A stretch of DNA of 64,000 nt. It comes from Oreocharis arfaki (taxonomy: Eukaryota > Chordata > Aves > Passeriformes > Paramythiidae). Under the pieces are notes generated by a model. It was not told the origin of the DNA. It saw nothing but the letters and a program-made list of their open reading frames with translations, and searched no databases. Of this stretch, positions 1-11,800 are shown piece by piece (within the stretch, counting starts at the first letter, position 1; every line of letters begins with the position of its first letter). Location of the stretch: assembly GCA_013398015.1 (NCBI GenBank), contig VZRR01008215.1, forward strand, positions 412,827-476,826. The letters run 5' to 3'. A program made the position numbers and the translations under genes.

Positions 1-3000
1 GATAATGTAGAGTCTATCTACACAAGATATTTATGCAATCCCCATTATGGCAGTATTAGTACTCCTCCCGATATTTAATGTACTTCTCTTCACAATAGTG
101 CTGTAAGGTCAGCGAATCTGTGAAACAACACAATCAGAACCACAAGATTTGTGAACCCAAAGAGAAAATGCTCAGTAAACCAGCCATGAAGAGTAATCCA
201 GTGGTATCTCCTTGGAGGAGAGCTCTCTTGATTTCCAGCTCCTGCTTTTAACATTTCAGATCTGCCCAAATCACCAAATTCCAATGTATTGGACGGGCTG
301 TACATGCACAGATCAGGGGAGCGTGTGCCATCAGTTCAGCACAGAGCAGGACAGGTGCTGTTAGACACTTACCAAGCTGTTAAAAAGCACATTAACAGCT
401 CCCACCCGAGTGCTGGTCATCTGACAACAAGACATTCTTTTCCTGCTGACTGAAACAATAGCAATTGCCTGTAGAAACAGGCTGTTCTGGATGGCTTAGC
501 AGGTTTGTTCGTTGCCTATTTTAGCCAATGAGTGATTACATTTAAAGTACATAAATAAGCCTGGAAATGCTACTTATTTAGGCATGCACCTACTCAGCTG
601 AGCTTACAATTCAAATACCTAAATTATTTTCTGAATCTGACACTAAAATGACTTACCAGAAGCTACAGAATGACCAGCCATGTCTCAGACCTAGGTTCTA
701 GTCGCAAGACTCATTCTCTCTCTTTATGGTCTGATTTTTCAAAGAAGGATTTTAAGAAGGATAATAGAAATCCAAGACTGGGCATGCAGGGCAGAAAAAA
801 AAATCCTGTGATGACCATCTCAGCAAGGCTGGAGCGTGTTCTTTCATCTTCCTGGTCCTTGTCTGTTACAGAAACACACTACTAGTGGCTCCCAATTAAT
901 AGATTTCTCAAAGTGTCTGTCAAACTGCAATGTTACTTTTCTTTGTATGTTATCAAATGAGGATCCAACCCTGAAGCACTTCCAAAATACAAATAATACT
1001 TACGTGTTATAGACACAAATAATAGGGTTTGCTTTTCTGAGTGTACCCACAGCTGTTTCGTGAGTGTGAACCACTCACATCAGGAAGGCTTTTAAGATCA
1101 GATCCATGCTCATAGATTACTTTTAAAGCAATGCTCGAAGAACCATGAGAGAATATATTCTGTGTTTCATTTTTATTTTGCAGGGGATTTTTTTCTTTAA
1201 AACTTGCAAGAAAGCTGAGTTCCAGCTTCTCCAGAAGAACAGAGGCAGCTACATTGCCTGTTCTAGGCTTGAAAACATTTTGCATGGGCATTGAGAAATC
1301 CTTTAGAAATTCCAACGCTGATTTCAGCACAAAATCTTTTCACAATGCCAATGTCAGGATACTTTGGAGCTGAAAAGTAAAGCCTTCAGTTAACCTAACT
1401 CTGCAAATACAAACAGCTTCCTGAATTAAGTATTAGAGAGAGTATCTTCCTGGGCATGAACTCTGGAACCTACAGCACTAAGTCGTGAAGGAAATGGGAT
1501 GACAACTGGCAGGAGAAAAGTCTGCTACTGGCCCAAATGTTTATTTTTCTGGAAATTCAACCCCCACTTCCACCACTGTAGCTCTTGAGAAGGAAGGAGG
1601 TATCTTAGAAAATATCGGTGCTAGAATGAAATTCCAGATGTTAAACTGAAAGTATGCATAATAACTTAAATTCTATGAGCATGGACCTAGATGTTGCAAT
1701 TTTAACAGAATTATGCAGATTTGGTGCCCCCTGCTGTTTTTTACTGCCAGAGTGACCCATGAAAAATATAAGTGATTAAACACACTGAACTACACAAAAC
1801 AGCCCCAAAGGGCAAAAGAAGGATGCTGTTCAAAAAGGCACATTTAAACTAGAGTGTTAGTCCACAGACTGCTTTGGTGAAGCACACAGGAGCTGAGAAC
1901 AGCAGAGCTCTATGTTGGGAATGATCACAAGGAGGAAAAACATTGAGTGCACCATGGCCAACAGGAACCACACAGAGAGCTGAGCTTCAGCCTTGGCACA
2001 CCTCCATTGATTCAAAACAGGACCAGAGAAAAGACTCAGTCTCTTGTGGGGATAAAACCACATGAAATCCTTGTGGTCTCTCTCTTCTCACTCAACACTG
2101 GCTCTGCTACATTCCTGCTTCTCACCCTCAAACAGGAGAGTTTAAACACTCTAAACACTTCCATATGATGGGAGTATCTAGAAGTCTCAAAAAATAAGAG
2201 TATCAGTGCTACCCCCAGGTACACACTGGGTGCCTCTACATCAGTTTTTGTTATCAACTAAAGTGGAAGACACACTCCAGGAGCACACCCAGTACAGCAG
2301 GCTCCTGCATGGGACAAGCCCAGAGCTAACCTGAAGCACAGCCCCTCCAGTGCACACAGCACAGCTGCTGGGCTGGCAGCACAACCTGCTTCTCTCTCCA
2401 GAGCAAACCTTCTTGGGCCACACTGCATGCTAAAGGGACTTCAAATGAGACTCACCTGCTGAATGTCACTGCCTCAGAGGTGGTTGTCTCACCTCTCCAT
2501 CCTCCTAGCTGCTTGTTGCCAGCCCATCCATTTCATCATCCCCACCAACCTCTTGGTTTCTTGCTTAACTTCCTGACTTAAAAGAGTAATCTCCCCCCTT
2601 TTTTTCCCCTCCAGGGTTGGTTTTCAGTTGGATCAGTTTATTGTGTGCTCATGTGGGTGCCTGCTCTGATGTAAGAGGGGGAGGAATGTCCCTTTGGCAG
2701 CAGTACAGTCTCAGATTGGCTTAAGCTAATCATGAAACTTCTGTCCTAAACCAAATAGGACTGTGAGGTGCCAATGGGTGCAATGGCTTGTCCAAACTAA
2801 CAGAGCACATTTCCAGCACAGCTGGGTTGAAATCCTGCTATAATCAATGGCCGAGACACTATATCCATAACTTTTAAAAATTTCTCTGTTGGCCTCTTGC
2901 CTGTTCTTTGCACTCCTACAGGAATACTACACAATGTAAGTGATGATGAAGCAAAGCACAGTGCTCCATCTCAGCCTCAGCAAAGCAGCTGACAGGACTT

Positions 3001-5718
3001 TTCCAGGTAAAGTATCTATTTAAGTGATTTCCTACTGCAAATCAACATGCTAACAAGTGATAACTTTGTCTGCTTAAGCTCAAAGACATTTCTTTAAAGG
3101 GGCCTTCATTCAGTAGCCACAAGTAATCAGCAGTCAGCTACTTCCTCCCTTGGCTATCTGTGCTTGGAAAAAAAACCAAACCAACAGAAAACTCCACAGA
3201 GAAGGGACAGTCCTATGTTGCCACAACAGGGATGTTCAGTGGTTGAGACTGATGCCCGTATTCCTGAAATCACAGGTGCTAAAACAGCATTATGCTGCAC
3301 TTCAAGCACAGGTGCAGCAGAGGATGCTTCATCATTTCATGTTCTCCTCGAGTTGGAAGGCTTTTAGGACTGACATTGAATCTATGAGTCACTAACTGCT
3401 CTGGAAAGCCTTACTGGTGAATAAGATGAAATTTCTGTCATTTGTAGTGTCTGAGAAGGTATTTCAACTTCAAGAGAAAAGAATTTATTCAGTTTCCCTG
3501 ACACTTATTTATATATACAAGTTTTAAATGGCCATTTTCAACTCTTGAACTCCTGTGAGATGTTATGATCTGTATTAGATCTGCTGTAGCAGTATTTAAA
3601 CAAACATCCTTAATAAAATCTTGCTCACTCCCACGATCTAGAAATCCTATTTTGTACTTCACACATTTTATTTTCATACCTCAGAATTCAAAACACCAGA
3701 AGGCAGGAGTTTGGTCTGGTAACTATTAAACTAGTTGCACCCTGATACAAAACCAGCTTGCTTACTACATCCTTTATACTCGTCACTTTACTCAGTGAAC
3801 TGGCTGCAGACTCAGTCTAAAAATTCACTTCTATCTCCCCTAAATGTTGTTTAAGTCAGCAGTCTGCCCTCTATTCACCTCTTTTCAGGGTGAAACACAG
3901 CCACACACAGCCATGTCAGGGGTTGTGCAAGAAGAAGATTATGAGGGTGGATCCACTTGTTCTGATCTCCCGACAGAGCACTGTGGCTCACCCGCCACCA
4001 GGCTGTGGGGCTGCTCCTGCAGCCACCTTCTTGCTGTTTTTCCACTCCCAAGCTCTCTTCTTTTTCCCCTTTTCTTGTTTTTCTCCCTGAAATTAATAAA
4101 TTATTGTGCATGTCTAGCAGCCACCGCTTGCAAAGAGCCAGACCTCAATAATCTTGAGAGCAAGGAGCCAATTTTTAACTATTGAAATGAACTTGAGTGC
4201 TGGAAGAGCTGCTTTGACACAGGAGGGGGGTGTGCAGAGGGATGAGTCTGGAGGTTTCAGTCAGGTCTTATTATCACAAGGCCTCAGGGCACTGGCTAAT
4301 CAGTAGGGGTGTAGCTTTATTGGGAAAAGTGTCTTTTATGATATTCATGTCTGAAATATTGTTCCACTGAGACTGCAGAGACACTTCATGAGCCACTGGA
4401 GTGCTGCATCATAGCAATTAATAACAATTATTAGGAGACTCTCTTCCAGGGCATGCCAAGCCCCAGTGTGTGGGAAGGGATAAAGCACATCATTGCTCAT
4501 GTCTTTCAAGTACGCTCTTCCCAACACAGAACCTAAGGTAAATATCAGCATACATGTCAGACTTACTTCTTCTCTCAGCATACTCTTTTTCCTGTAATCC
4601 AAGTACTGGGACACATTCCTTCCACCTACTACATATCTGGATCTTCTTTTACCTAAAAATGCAGGTTTTCACACTGTGAGTTGTAGCTTTCCTCATAGGA
4701 TAAGAAATCGCTTTTAGAACAAAGAATCCAGAACAGGGAAGCAAAAAACTCTAAACTCAGTTCACAGTGTAAACAAAAGACTTTGCACTTATTCCACTTG
4801 TTGGACATCCTGTCTAGAATAGGATGGCAAATTGCCCTAGGCTTTGTTTATGCTGGCTAGCAAAATATGCTATAAACAAAGCAGAAGACAAACTGGTTTC
4901 TAAAATGATTTTTCCAGTGTTAGAGGAATAAAATTAAACTTTTTAAAGCTAAAACCTAACACAACCAATCAACTGAACTAGTGGAAGGACTGAAATGAGC
5001 TACATATAATCCAAAAAACCAAACCAAGGGTAGGCATCAATGACCCAGAGCCAGAATTGAAGTCATTTGAATATAGAATAAACAGTGGAGGGACACCAAG
5101 CAAAACCAAATTTCTGCATATCCATATTTCAGGGTTAGGTTAAAGAGCAAAAGATCTGTTCACCATCTCCTTCTGGAGACTAAACCAGAATTGAGCCAAG
5201 TGTGTACATATGTTAGTATATCAGTAAGCACCAGTATATATTCTCATGTAAGAACAACATTTTATCACATCCATTTGTTCTTATCAGAAGCTGGAAGACA
5301 AAACCACTCTTTATCCTGCAGTTAACAACAACAGGTGACAATCTGTTAGCAACACAGTAAACAGTGCACTTCATCAAGCATTATTTCATTTTCTTTGAGT
5401 ACATTCTTCTGTTTCCATCTCTCTATGTCCTTGTAAAGACTGCAGCAGCAGGGTGTGAACAGGACACCTAAATGCTCCAAGTACCAATATACAAAACCTC
5501 TGGTTTTTTCATGATAAACAAGTTTAGCTCCAACATGAGCAGCTGTTCTGCGGTATTTTTATCCTGAATTCAGCATTCAAGGATTTTCCAACAATTCAAT
5601 ATTTTATGTGATCCTATTAAATATGAAACACTGATGATCACAAAAATTAAAAAGTAGTGTGAAATAGGTAATTTTGATGTTCTTGCGAAGTGATGCTGTA
5701 GCACAGCCTTTCAGCTTG

Positions 5719-5774
5719 TGTGGGTGTGGGTGTGGGTGTGGGTGTGGGTGTGGGTGTGGGTGTGTGTATGTGTG
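5719..5774. repeat. TGTGGG hexamer microsatellite
   Basis: Seven perfect tandem copies of TGTGGG (5,719-5,760) run into a degenerate TG tract ending about 5,774. The other strand reads as a pure C/A array. It is a simple-sequence repeat in non-coding DNA and likely length-polymorphic. It is not a telomere repeat, which in vertebrates is TTAGGG. Confidence 0.95.
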
Positions 5775-6748
5775 TCTCAGTTCTTTCCTCACCCTGATAC
5801 GGCTGGACTTGCCAAAATGTCTCATTTCTCCCTTTCTGGCTGCAGTTTCCCTGCATGAAAACTGTGTAGGGTAGATATGAATAAAGGGTGGGAATACAGA
5901 TGCCACCCCAGCTCTGGATGAAGACAAGGCACACACCTGGGGAGCCGGAGAGCACTGCTGAGGCACGCAGTATAACCACAGCTAATGCAGCCAAGACAGG
6001 GCCTTAGCCAGCAAGTGACTTTGCAGCTCTGTCTAATCTCCAGGCTTATAACTGGATGCCTTCTGACATTGCTTCTTTTGCTGTGTAACACTTCTTACCT
6101 GCAAGAAAAAGCTTCAGTGGTTTCCTGAGACATTCCCAAACAATAGATAAAGTACTATATTTATAATGAGCACCTGCTGCTTGGTCCACTGCAATTAGAT
6201 ATTCTGAATTTTGATGGCATTCCTTTATTTTAAACATGCCACCAAGAGTAAATATTTAATGGTCAGTGATCCCTAAACAGTAGAGTTTAATTTCTCATTT
6301 GCCAGGTATACGGGAGTAAATCCATATTCAGAGCTCTGTAATAAAACACAGCTCATAAAGTAATATTATGCTCTGGAATATAAATATGAGGCATTATACA
6401 CAGCATATAATTTAATCATTCTTGACTCTGGCATAAATGGTCAGAGGTGAATGCCACCTAGATTAATACTAATTACACCTTGCACCTTTGTGAACAGACT
6501 GACTGAAGCACTTATCAGCCATGCACACAAGCAATTTGTTCTAAGCCACACAATGAGCCAGTGGCAAACAAAGGAGAGGAAACAAGGTTCCTTTATCTCC
6601 CAGGCTTCTTCTGAGCCAGCCTCTCGCCAGCAAGAATTAAAAGCCATTTCATACTTCATAGCTACTTTTTGTCAGTGTTTCACCAGTTACAACCTCAGCC
6701 TCACAACATATTAAAGAGCTTTACACAAGTAAATACATAAATACAAAT

Positions 6749-6762
6749 GTGTGTGTGTGTGT
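6749..6762. repeat. Short TG dinucleotide repeat
   Basis: An uninterrupted TG run of seven units within AT-rich non-coding sequence. It is too short to be more than a minor microsatellite. Confidence 0.85.
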
Positions 6763-8659
6763 TTTAAATATGGCAAAACATAAACTTAATGGAATAAAGC
6801 CTCACAACTCCTAAAACAGCTTATTTTTACTATCTCTACACACTACTGAGGGAAAGAGTACTACTCTGAAAGCACACATTTATTGTGTAAACCTCAGTGT
6901 TTTGTGCAGCCTTTAGGTTCACTGCAATCCTACTGTACTACATTTTCATACTTCTTTAAATCACCACTGGGTGTCACAGTTATCAACAGAAAATGCTTGA
7001 GGGACTTTTCCAGGTTCATTTCAATAGGGATTCATATCATCACAGATAATACCAATTCCTATACCTGTAACATTAATATCCACTCCCATTCCAAGATGAG
7101 GAAATGGCTTCCTCAACTAAAAAAAAAAAAGAGAGAGTTAATACAAAATGTTTTCTTTTAGAAAATGTAGCAAAATGGAGATATATCTTTCAAATTTAGC
7201 CTACAGGTAAGATTCTGTCATACTACACATCTGTAAAGTTCACTGCTGGAGTGGAATGAGGCAATTCTAGACTTCATGGACTTCAGGAAAAATTTCCATA
7301 GGCTTTCTCTTTCAAAAATTAAGTGACATGAGAAACAATTATTTCCTCTCCATAAGAATCCCATTCACTCAAAAAAAAAATCTAAATATTTTAGCAGTAC
7401 AAACAGCACTATAGCCTTATGCTTCAGGTCCCAGCTCTCGGAATCACACAACTAGCAGAAGAACGTGAGTTTTCCTAATTTAACAGTAAGTTTATGGTCT
7501 TCATCACAGAAAAGAAAATGTATACCCCAGTGACTATTCAGGTTTGCAAACAACAGCTTTAAATCATGTGAAGTGCTCCACGTCTTTGTTCAGTTGTCAG
7601 CCCCAAAGGGACAAAGCAGTGTCCACCCCACAAAATCCCCATGAGATGAGGGGAGCACAGCCACCCGCGTGTGCTCCTTACATCCACAGTACTGGAGAGC
7701 TGCTCTGGGCACCCAAAGTGTAGGCAGCACCAAGTAAACCACTTGCAATTATAGAGACTGTGTCACCATATACGTGATCCAAATGATCCATGAGGAAAGG
7801 CTGGCATGGCTGGGACACTTGGGAGAAGACAGAGTGGACAGACAAAGGATTGGTGCTCCTAAGTGCCTAGGAATGTCTGCAGGATACCTGGGAAGCCTCT
7901 GTAGTACACAAGCTAAGGGATACTGACCTGGAGCAAATGCTAAGAGCAGTCAGGGATTCATGTTTGGGATAATTCTGGAAACAGAGTTTTGGGAATCTTT
8001 GCCAGGACCTGTACGATGTGAAGAAAGGAGGAGGAAGATATTCCATGGACATCTCCTGTATCTTGGAGTATGACATTTGAGGGCTGAATTAAGGAGCGTG
8101 GGTCAGTTACCAGCTACCACATTTCTCATTCCCTACTTTTTCTTACCTGTCTCTGAGTTCAGAAATGGAGACAACTAAAAATGGAAGCAGAGAACAAACC
8201 CAATCCCTGAAAATCAGGCTCCACAGAAGCACCTACTGCTCCTGGCCGCAGTTCAGGTGGCGGGTGAGAGATGCAGGCTGAGACACGGGCAGGTGAGACA
8301 GAAATGCCAAACAGGCACTGTCATGAGAGATGTGTAACACACGGCAGGCACCGGCCTCTCTCTCATGCACTATGTTTAGGGCTTCAGATTTGCCTTAAGC
8401 AAATCACCCTGCCCTGCCCAGCATTTTCCAACTCCTCCATTTCAGCCACTTGCTGCTTGATCAGCTAAAATTACTATCTCAGCCAGAAATGTGGGGTTTT
8501 TTTCCCCCTTTAACCTATATTCATCCAAGTCCAGATGCACAGAAAAAGGCACATGCAGGAGAATGCAAGCATTATCTAATACATAAAAGATGGATGTAGA
8601 GAGGAAGAGAATTAAGCTGTTCTTCATGCCCAGCATGGCACAATAAGAAGTAATGGGTG

Positions 8660-8885
8660 TGAACTGCAGGTGGGAGTTTTAGATTACACATTAGAAATGG
8701 CTTCTTTTAACAGTAGGCATAATAAGGACTTGAATAGATTGCTTGAGAAGGCTGCAAAGGATTTCAAAAACAGGTTAGACAAACATTTATCAGGAATCAT
8801 ATTGGTATACATGTTTCAGACTGGAGCAAGGAATGTATTGCTCAAAGTCCATTCCAGTCCTGTTTTCCTGTGATTTTTTGATCCA
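8660..8885 (+). mobile_element. Old CR1 LINE 3'-end fragment
   Basis: The order of segments matches the 3' end of ancient amniote CR1 elements in sense orientation. A 'ttagaaatggcttcttttaacag'-like block comes first, then 'aacaggttagacaaacattt' (8,770-8,789), then 'ccattccagtcctg' and a terminal 'tgtgatttttt' region. Recognition is from memory of CR1 consensus sequences. The copy is heavily diverged, has no coding capacity and is 5'-truncated. Confidence 0.7.
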
Positions 8886-8889
8886 AAGA

Positions 8890-11800
8890 TGCCTAATGAC
8901 ATATTTTTTTGCTAGGGATCGGTCTTAAACAAATCTCACAATCTTAAAAACTTGCCAGCAAAATAATAGGAAGGACTTCTTAAAAAACAAACATTATTCC
9001 AATTCCTTCTTTTAGTCAAAAAACCCTCCCACTCTGCAACACATTCAACTACAAAGCTGAATACAGTCAGTAAAATACTGAAAGCATTAGCAGCACTGCT
9101 AACACTTTGGCAATAATACAGCAAGTGATCTGAAACCCGTATTTCTTTTGACCAACTTCTTGCCACTTGTACCTTTCTGTACTTCTTGGCACCCAAACAC
9201 AATATATAATTTTCTAAATTACTTGAGCTTTTATGCACACTTTCATTAACATAGCAGGTGCAGTTATTTAGAGCATTAATGTCCCAGCAGTAGTGGAAGT
9301 TGGGAGTGACCCCACTGCAAATTAACAGTTCAGACACAAGAGGTGAATGGTGCTTTAAAATACAGCTGGAAATCTTCCACTGTACCCAAACAGGACTTGG
9401 TCCAAGGTCCTTGTCTGAAAGCTGCCCTCTTAACACAAGTCACTTGAGTTGGAGGAGAAAAGCATTACAGATTAATTCTGGTTTGTGGAAAAAAGAGGCT
9501 CTTTTCTTCCAGCTGAAGTTAAAAGCTGCCAGCAAACATCAGCGACCTATTTGGAAATTTTGGACTGACTCCTCATGTGATTTGACCATGGACTTTTTTC
9601 TCCACTTTCTGTTGTATTATTTCTATGAAGTCAGTCACCAAAAGCTTCTCTGAGTCAATTCACTCTTTCTGCCCTTTCCCTTCACACTACTGTGCCACCA
9701 TTTGTCTTCCCATTCCCATCACTTCTCAGCAATAACTTCCCTTCCAATAGTTTGAAAGACTGATGCCAATGTTAAGAATAAACCTATAGAGGAATCTCCC
9801 CTATTCGACCTGTTCTATGTTACCTTTCCATTTTGTCTCCTCTTTCTACTGCAAGCTTGCTGGGACATGGACAGACATTAATTCAAATTAAATATCTCCA
9901 AAAGTAGGGCTCACTTTGCCTGGGCCTGTTGGGATTACTGGTACATGGATGTCACAGGCATTGCATTTATGAACTGTAAATAATGCAATGTAATCTAATG
10001 TCAGATCGCGGCTACTACTGCATACCTCAGGAAACTGAGAAGATAACCTCCAGGGATTCTTCATGAAATATTACAAGAAATTATGAAAAAAAGGAGATGC
10101 AAAAAAAGGACAGTGTGACAAATCCTATCGAGAATGTGCTGCTCACACGTCAAACCACACTGACAATTACTGAATACAGAACTGGCCACAGAGTGGGGTC
10201 CCACAACGTGTGTTTGGTAATTGCATCACCTGTGCTACATATTCTGAATAACTTTGGTTGAACCACCTGACTTATTACTCACTTACAGGTTACTTTGTAA
10301 CCCTATAGTTAAATGCAGGATACAGCTGCCCAGCTCAGCGCAGCACTCCTACCAAGTAACTCCAAAACAAGATGCTGGAGAGGTGTGTCACCAGGGTGCT
10401 CCACCCCGGATAATGACCACAGCAGCCAGCTGGGAAGGCGGGCTGAGTTGGGAGACCTGCATCTTCCATAGCCCCAGCCCACAGTCCAGTGTCCCTCTGG
10501 GAATGGGAATGAGGAACAGGAGTTGTGTTAGACCCATCTCACTTCAAAGAGTTTAGGAAACAGCCTTTTGATGTCTTTGTAGCACATACGGATGTAATGA
10601 TAAGATCTGCTTCTCTTTTAACTGAGGGACCTCTCTAAGTCAGATTCCAGTCCTTCTTGTTCACAGCCACCCAAATTGCTCTTCTTCTGCAGAGCTAAAA
10701 TGGCAGTGTGATCAGAAGTCACAGCAAACTGAGTGTTACGTTGTTGTTGATTAATTACATCATTCAACACATTCTAATTTATTTCAGTGGACCCTTTGTG
10801 GCCCCACACATGTAAGAACTACAAAAAACGTGCACTGAAGCCAGCAGAGCTTGCACACAGGTGTAAGACACTCTTAAAACAATGTAAATCTCATTTAGGT
10901 AAACAAACAACAGGCCCAATATGTCATCTACCTGAACTCATTAAAATAGCAATCTATACCAAATATTACTTGGGTTAATCACCACGAGTCATACCCAGTG
11001 AACCTCATCCTGATATTCCTTGTTCTTCCTCACACAGAACTTCTGTGGTGTACAGAGAGCAGGATTAAGCCAAACAATTCCATGAGCTCATTAGCTTCAC
11101 ACCACAAACACAAATCAGACACGCGTAAGAATAAAGAGCCAGTTTGGCGAGATACCACGATGCCAAGTCAGGTCAGTCAGGTTATAATAATTTTTAATTA
11201 ACACTCTTCCAAGTTTCAGTGTTATTTATTTGCATGCCAGTGTCACTCAGAACAATCCAATCCTCTTTCCTCCCTATGAAAGCCTTTGAAAAAACTGAAA
11301 GAAACATTTTCAGCCTGATCTGTACAAAGAGAAATCCAACGTGATGACAAATAAAAATGATAGTTGAACCTGAAAACCCTTAATGAAAACATCTTCAGAA
11401 ATGACAAGACTGATACATATCCACCGATGAAGAAACGAAAAGCATAAATCAGCACAGGTTCAACACCACAGAAGACATGATTTCTACTATTCTATCTATT
11501 TTTGATTATGTTTATCCAAGCAGCAAAAATTCCCCATCTCAGAGGCTTTATACTGCCTTGCCCCTGAAAATGCTCCCTTTTGAAACATCACTAGTGTTAT
11601 TCTCTAAGGAATACAAAGGTCCAATGTAAAATTCAGCAGGCTGAGCATTCTAGAAGTTTTAATTTAAAAAAAATTAGTATTTTAATTATGTTTTGAAAAT
11701 GCTTGATAGTGCAATAACTATGCAATATTATCCATCAAGACTTGTTTCAAAAGCCAAGTCATGGAAGCAGTTGTTGACAATCTGAATCTGCCTCAATTTA

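Larger units (their letters stand above)
1..8655. other. Non-coding region, left end
   Basis: I see no exon here that combines a recognisable protein segment with splice signals. Open frames are short, overlap on both strands and look random. The + strand is visibly rich in A and C. The stretch contains the TGTGGG array (5,719-5,774), a short TG run (6,749-6,762) and poly-A runs such as 7,119-7,130. In human the WDR26 promoter side faces CNIH3 in head-to-head orientation, so this could be a CNIH3 intron or 5' flank on the - strand. That is inference: I could not find any CNIH3 exon. Confidence 0.6.

Noticed and set aside
560..660. Motifs resembling an old SINE/LINE tail ('ttcaaatacctaaatt')
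   Set aside because: Only short resemblance from memory; no ordered series of blocks to support a repeat call.
5719..5774. Interstitial telomere-like repeat
   Set aside because: The unit is TGTGGG, not TTAGGG, so it is a simple microsatellite.
5604..5994. Two - strand open frames of 115-120 residues
   Set aside because: Both run through the hexamer repeat, giving a (Pro-Thr) or (His-Pro) run, which inflates frame length. No splice or family support.
7785..7850. CR1-like match ('ccatgaggaaaggctggcatggctggg')
   Set aside because: The similarity is limited to about 50 bp and the following sequence does not continue along the CR1 consensus. Too weak to annotate.
8936..9436. 166-residue - strand open frame
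   Set aside because: The longest frame free of N on the left side, but Cys/Ser-rich with no domain, no splice partners and an overlapping + strand frame of similar size. Compatible with chance.
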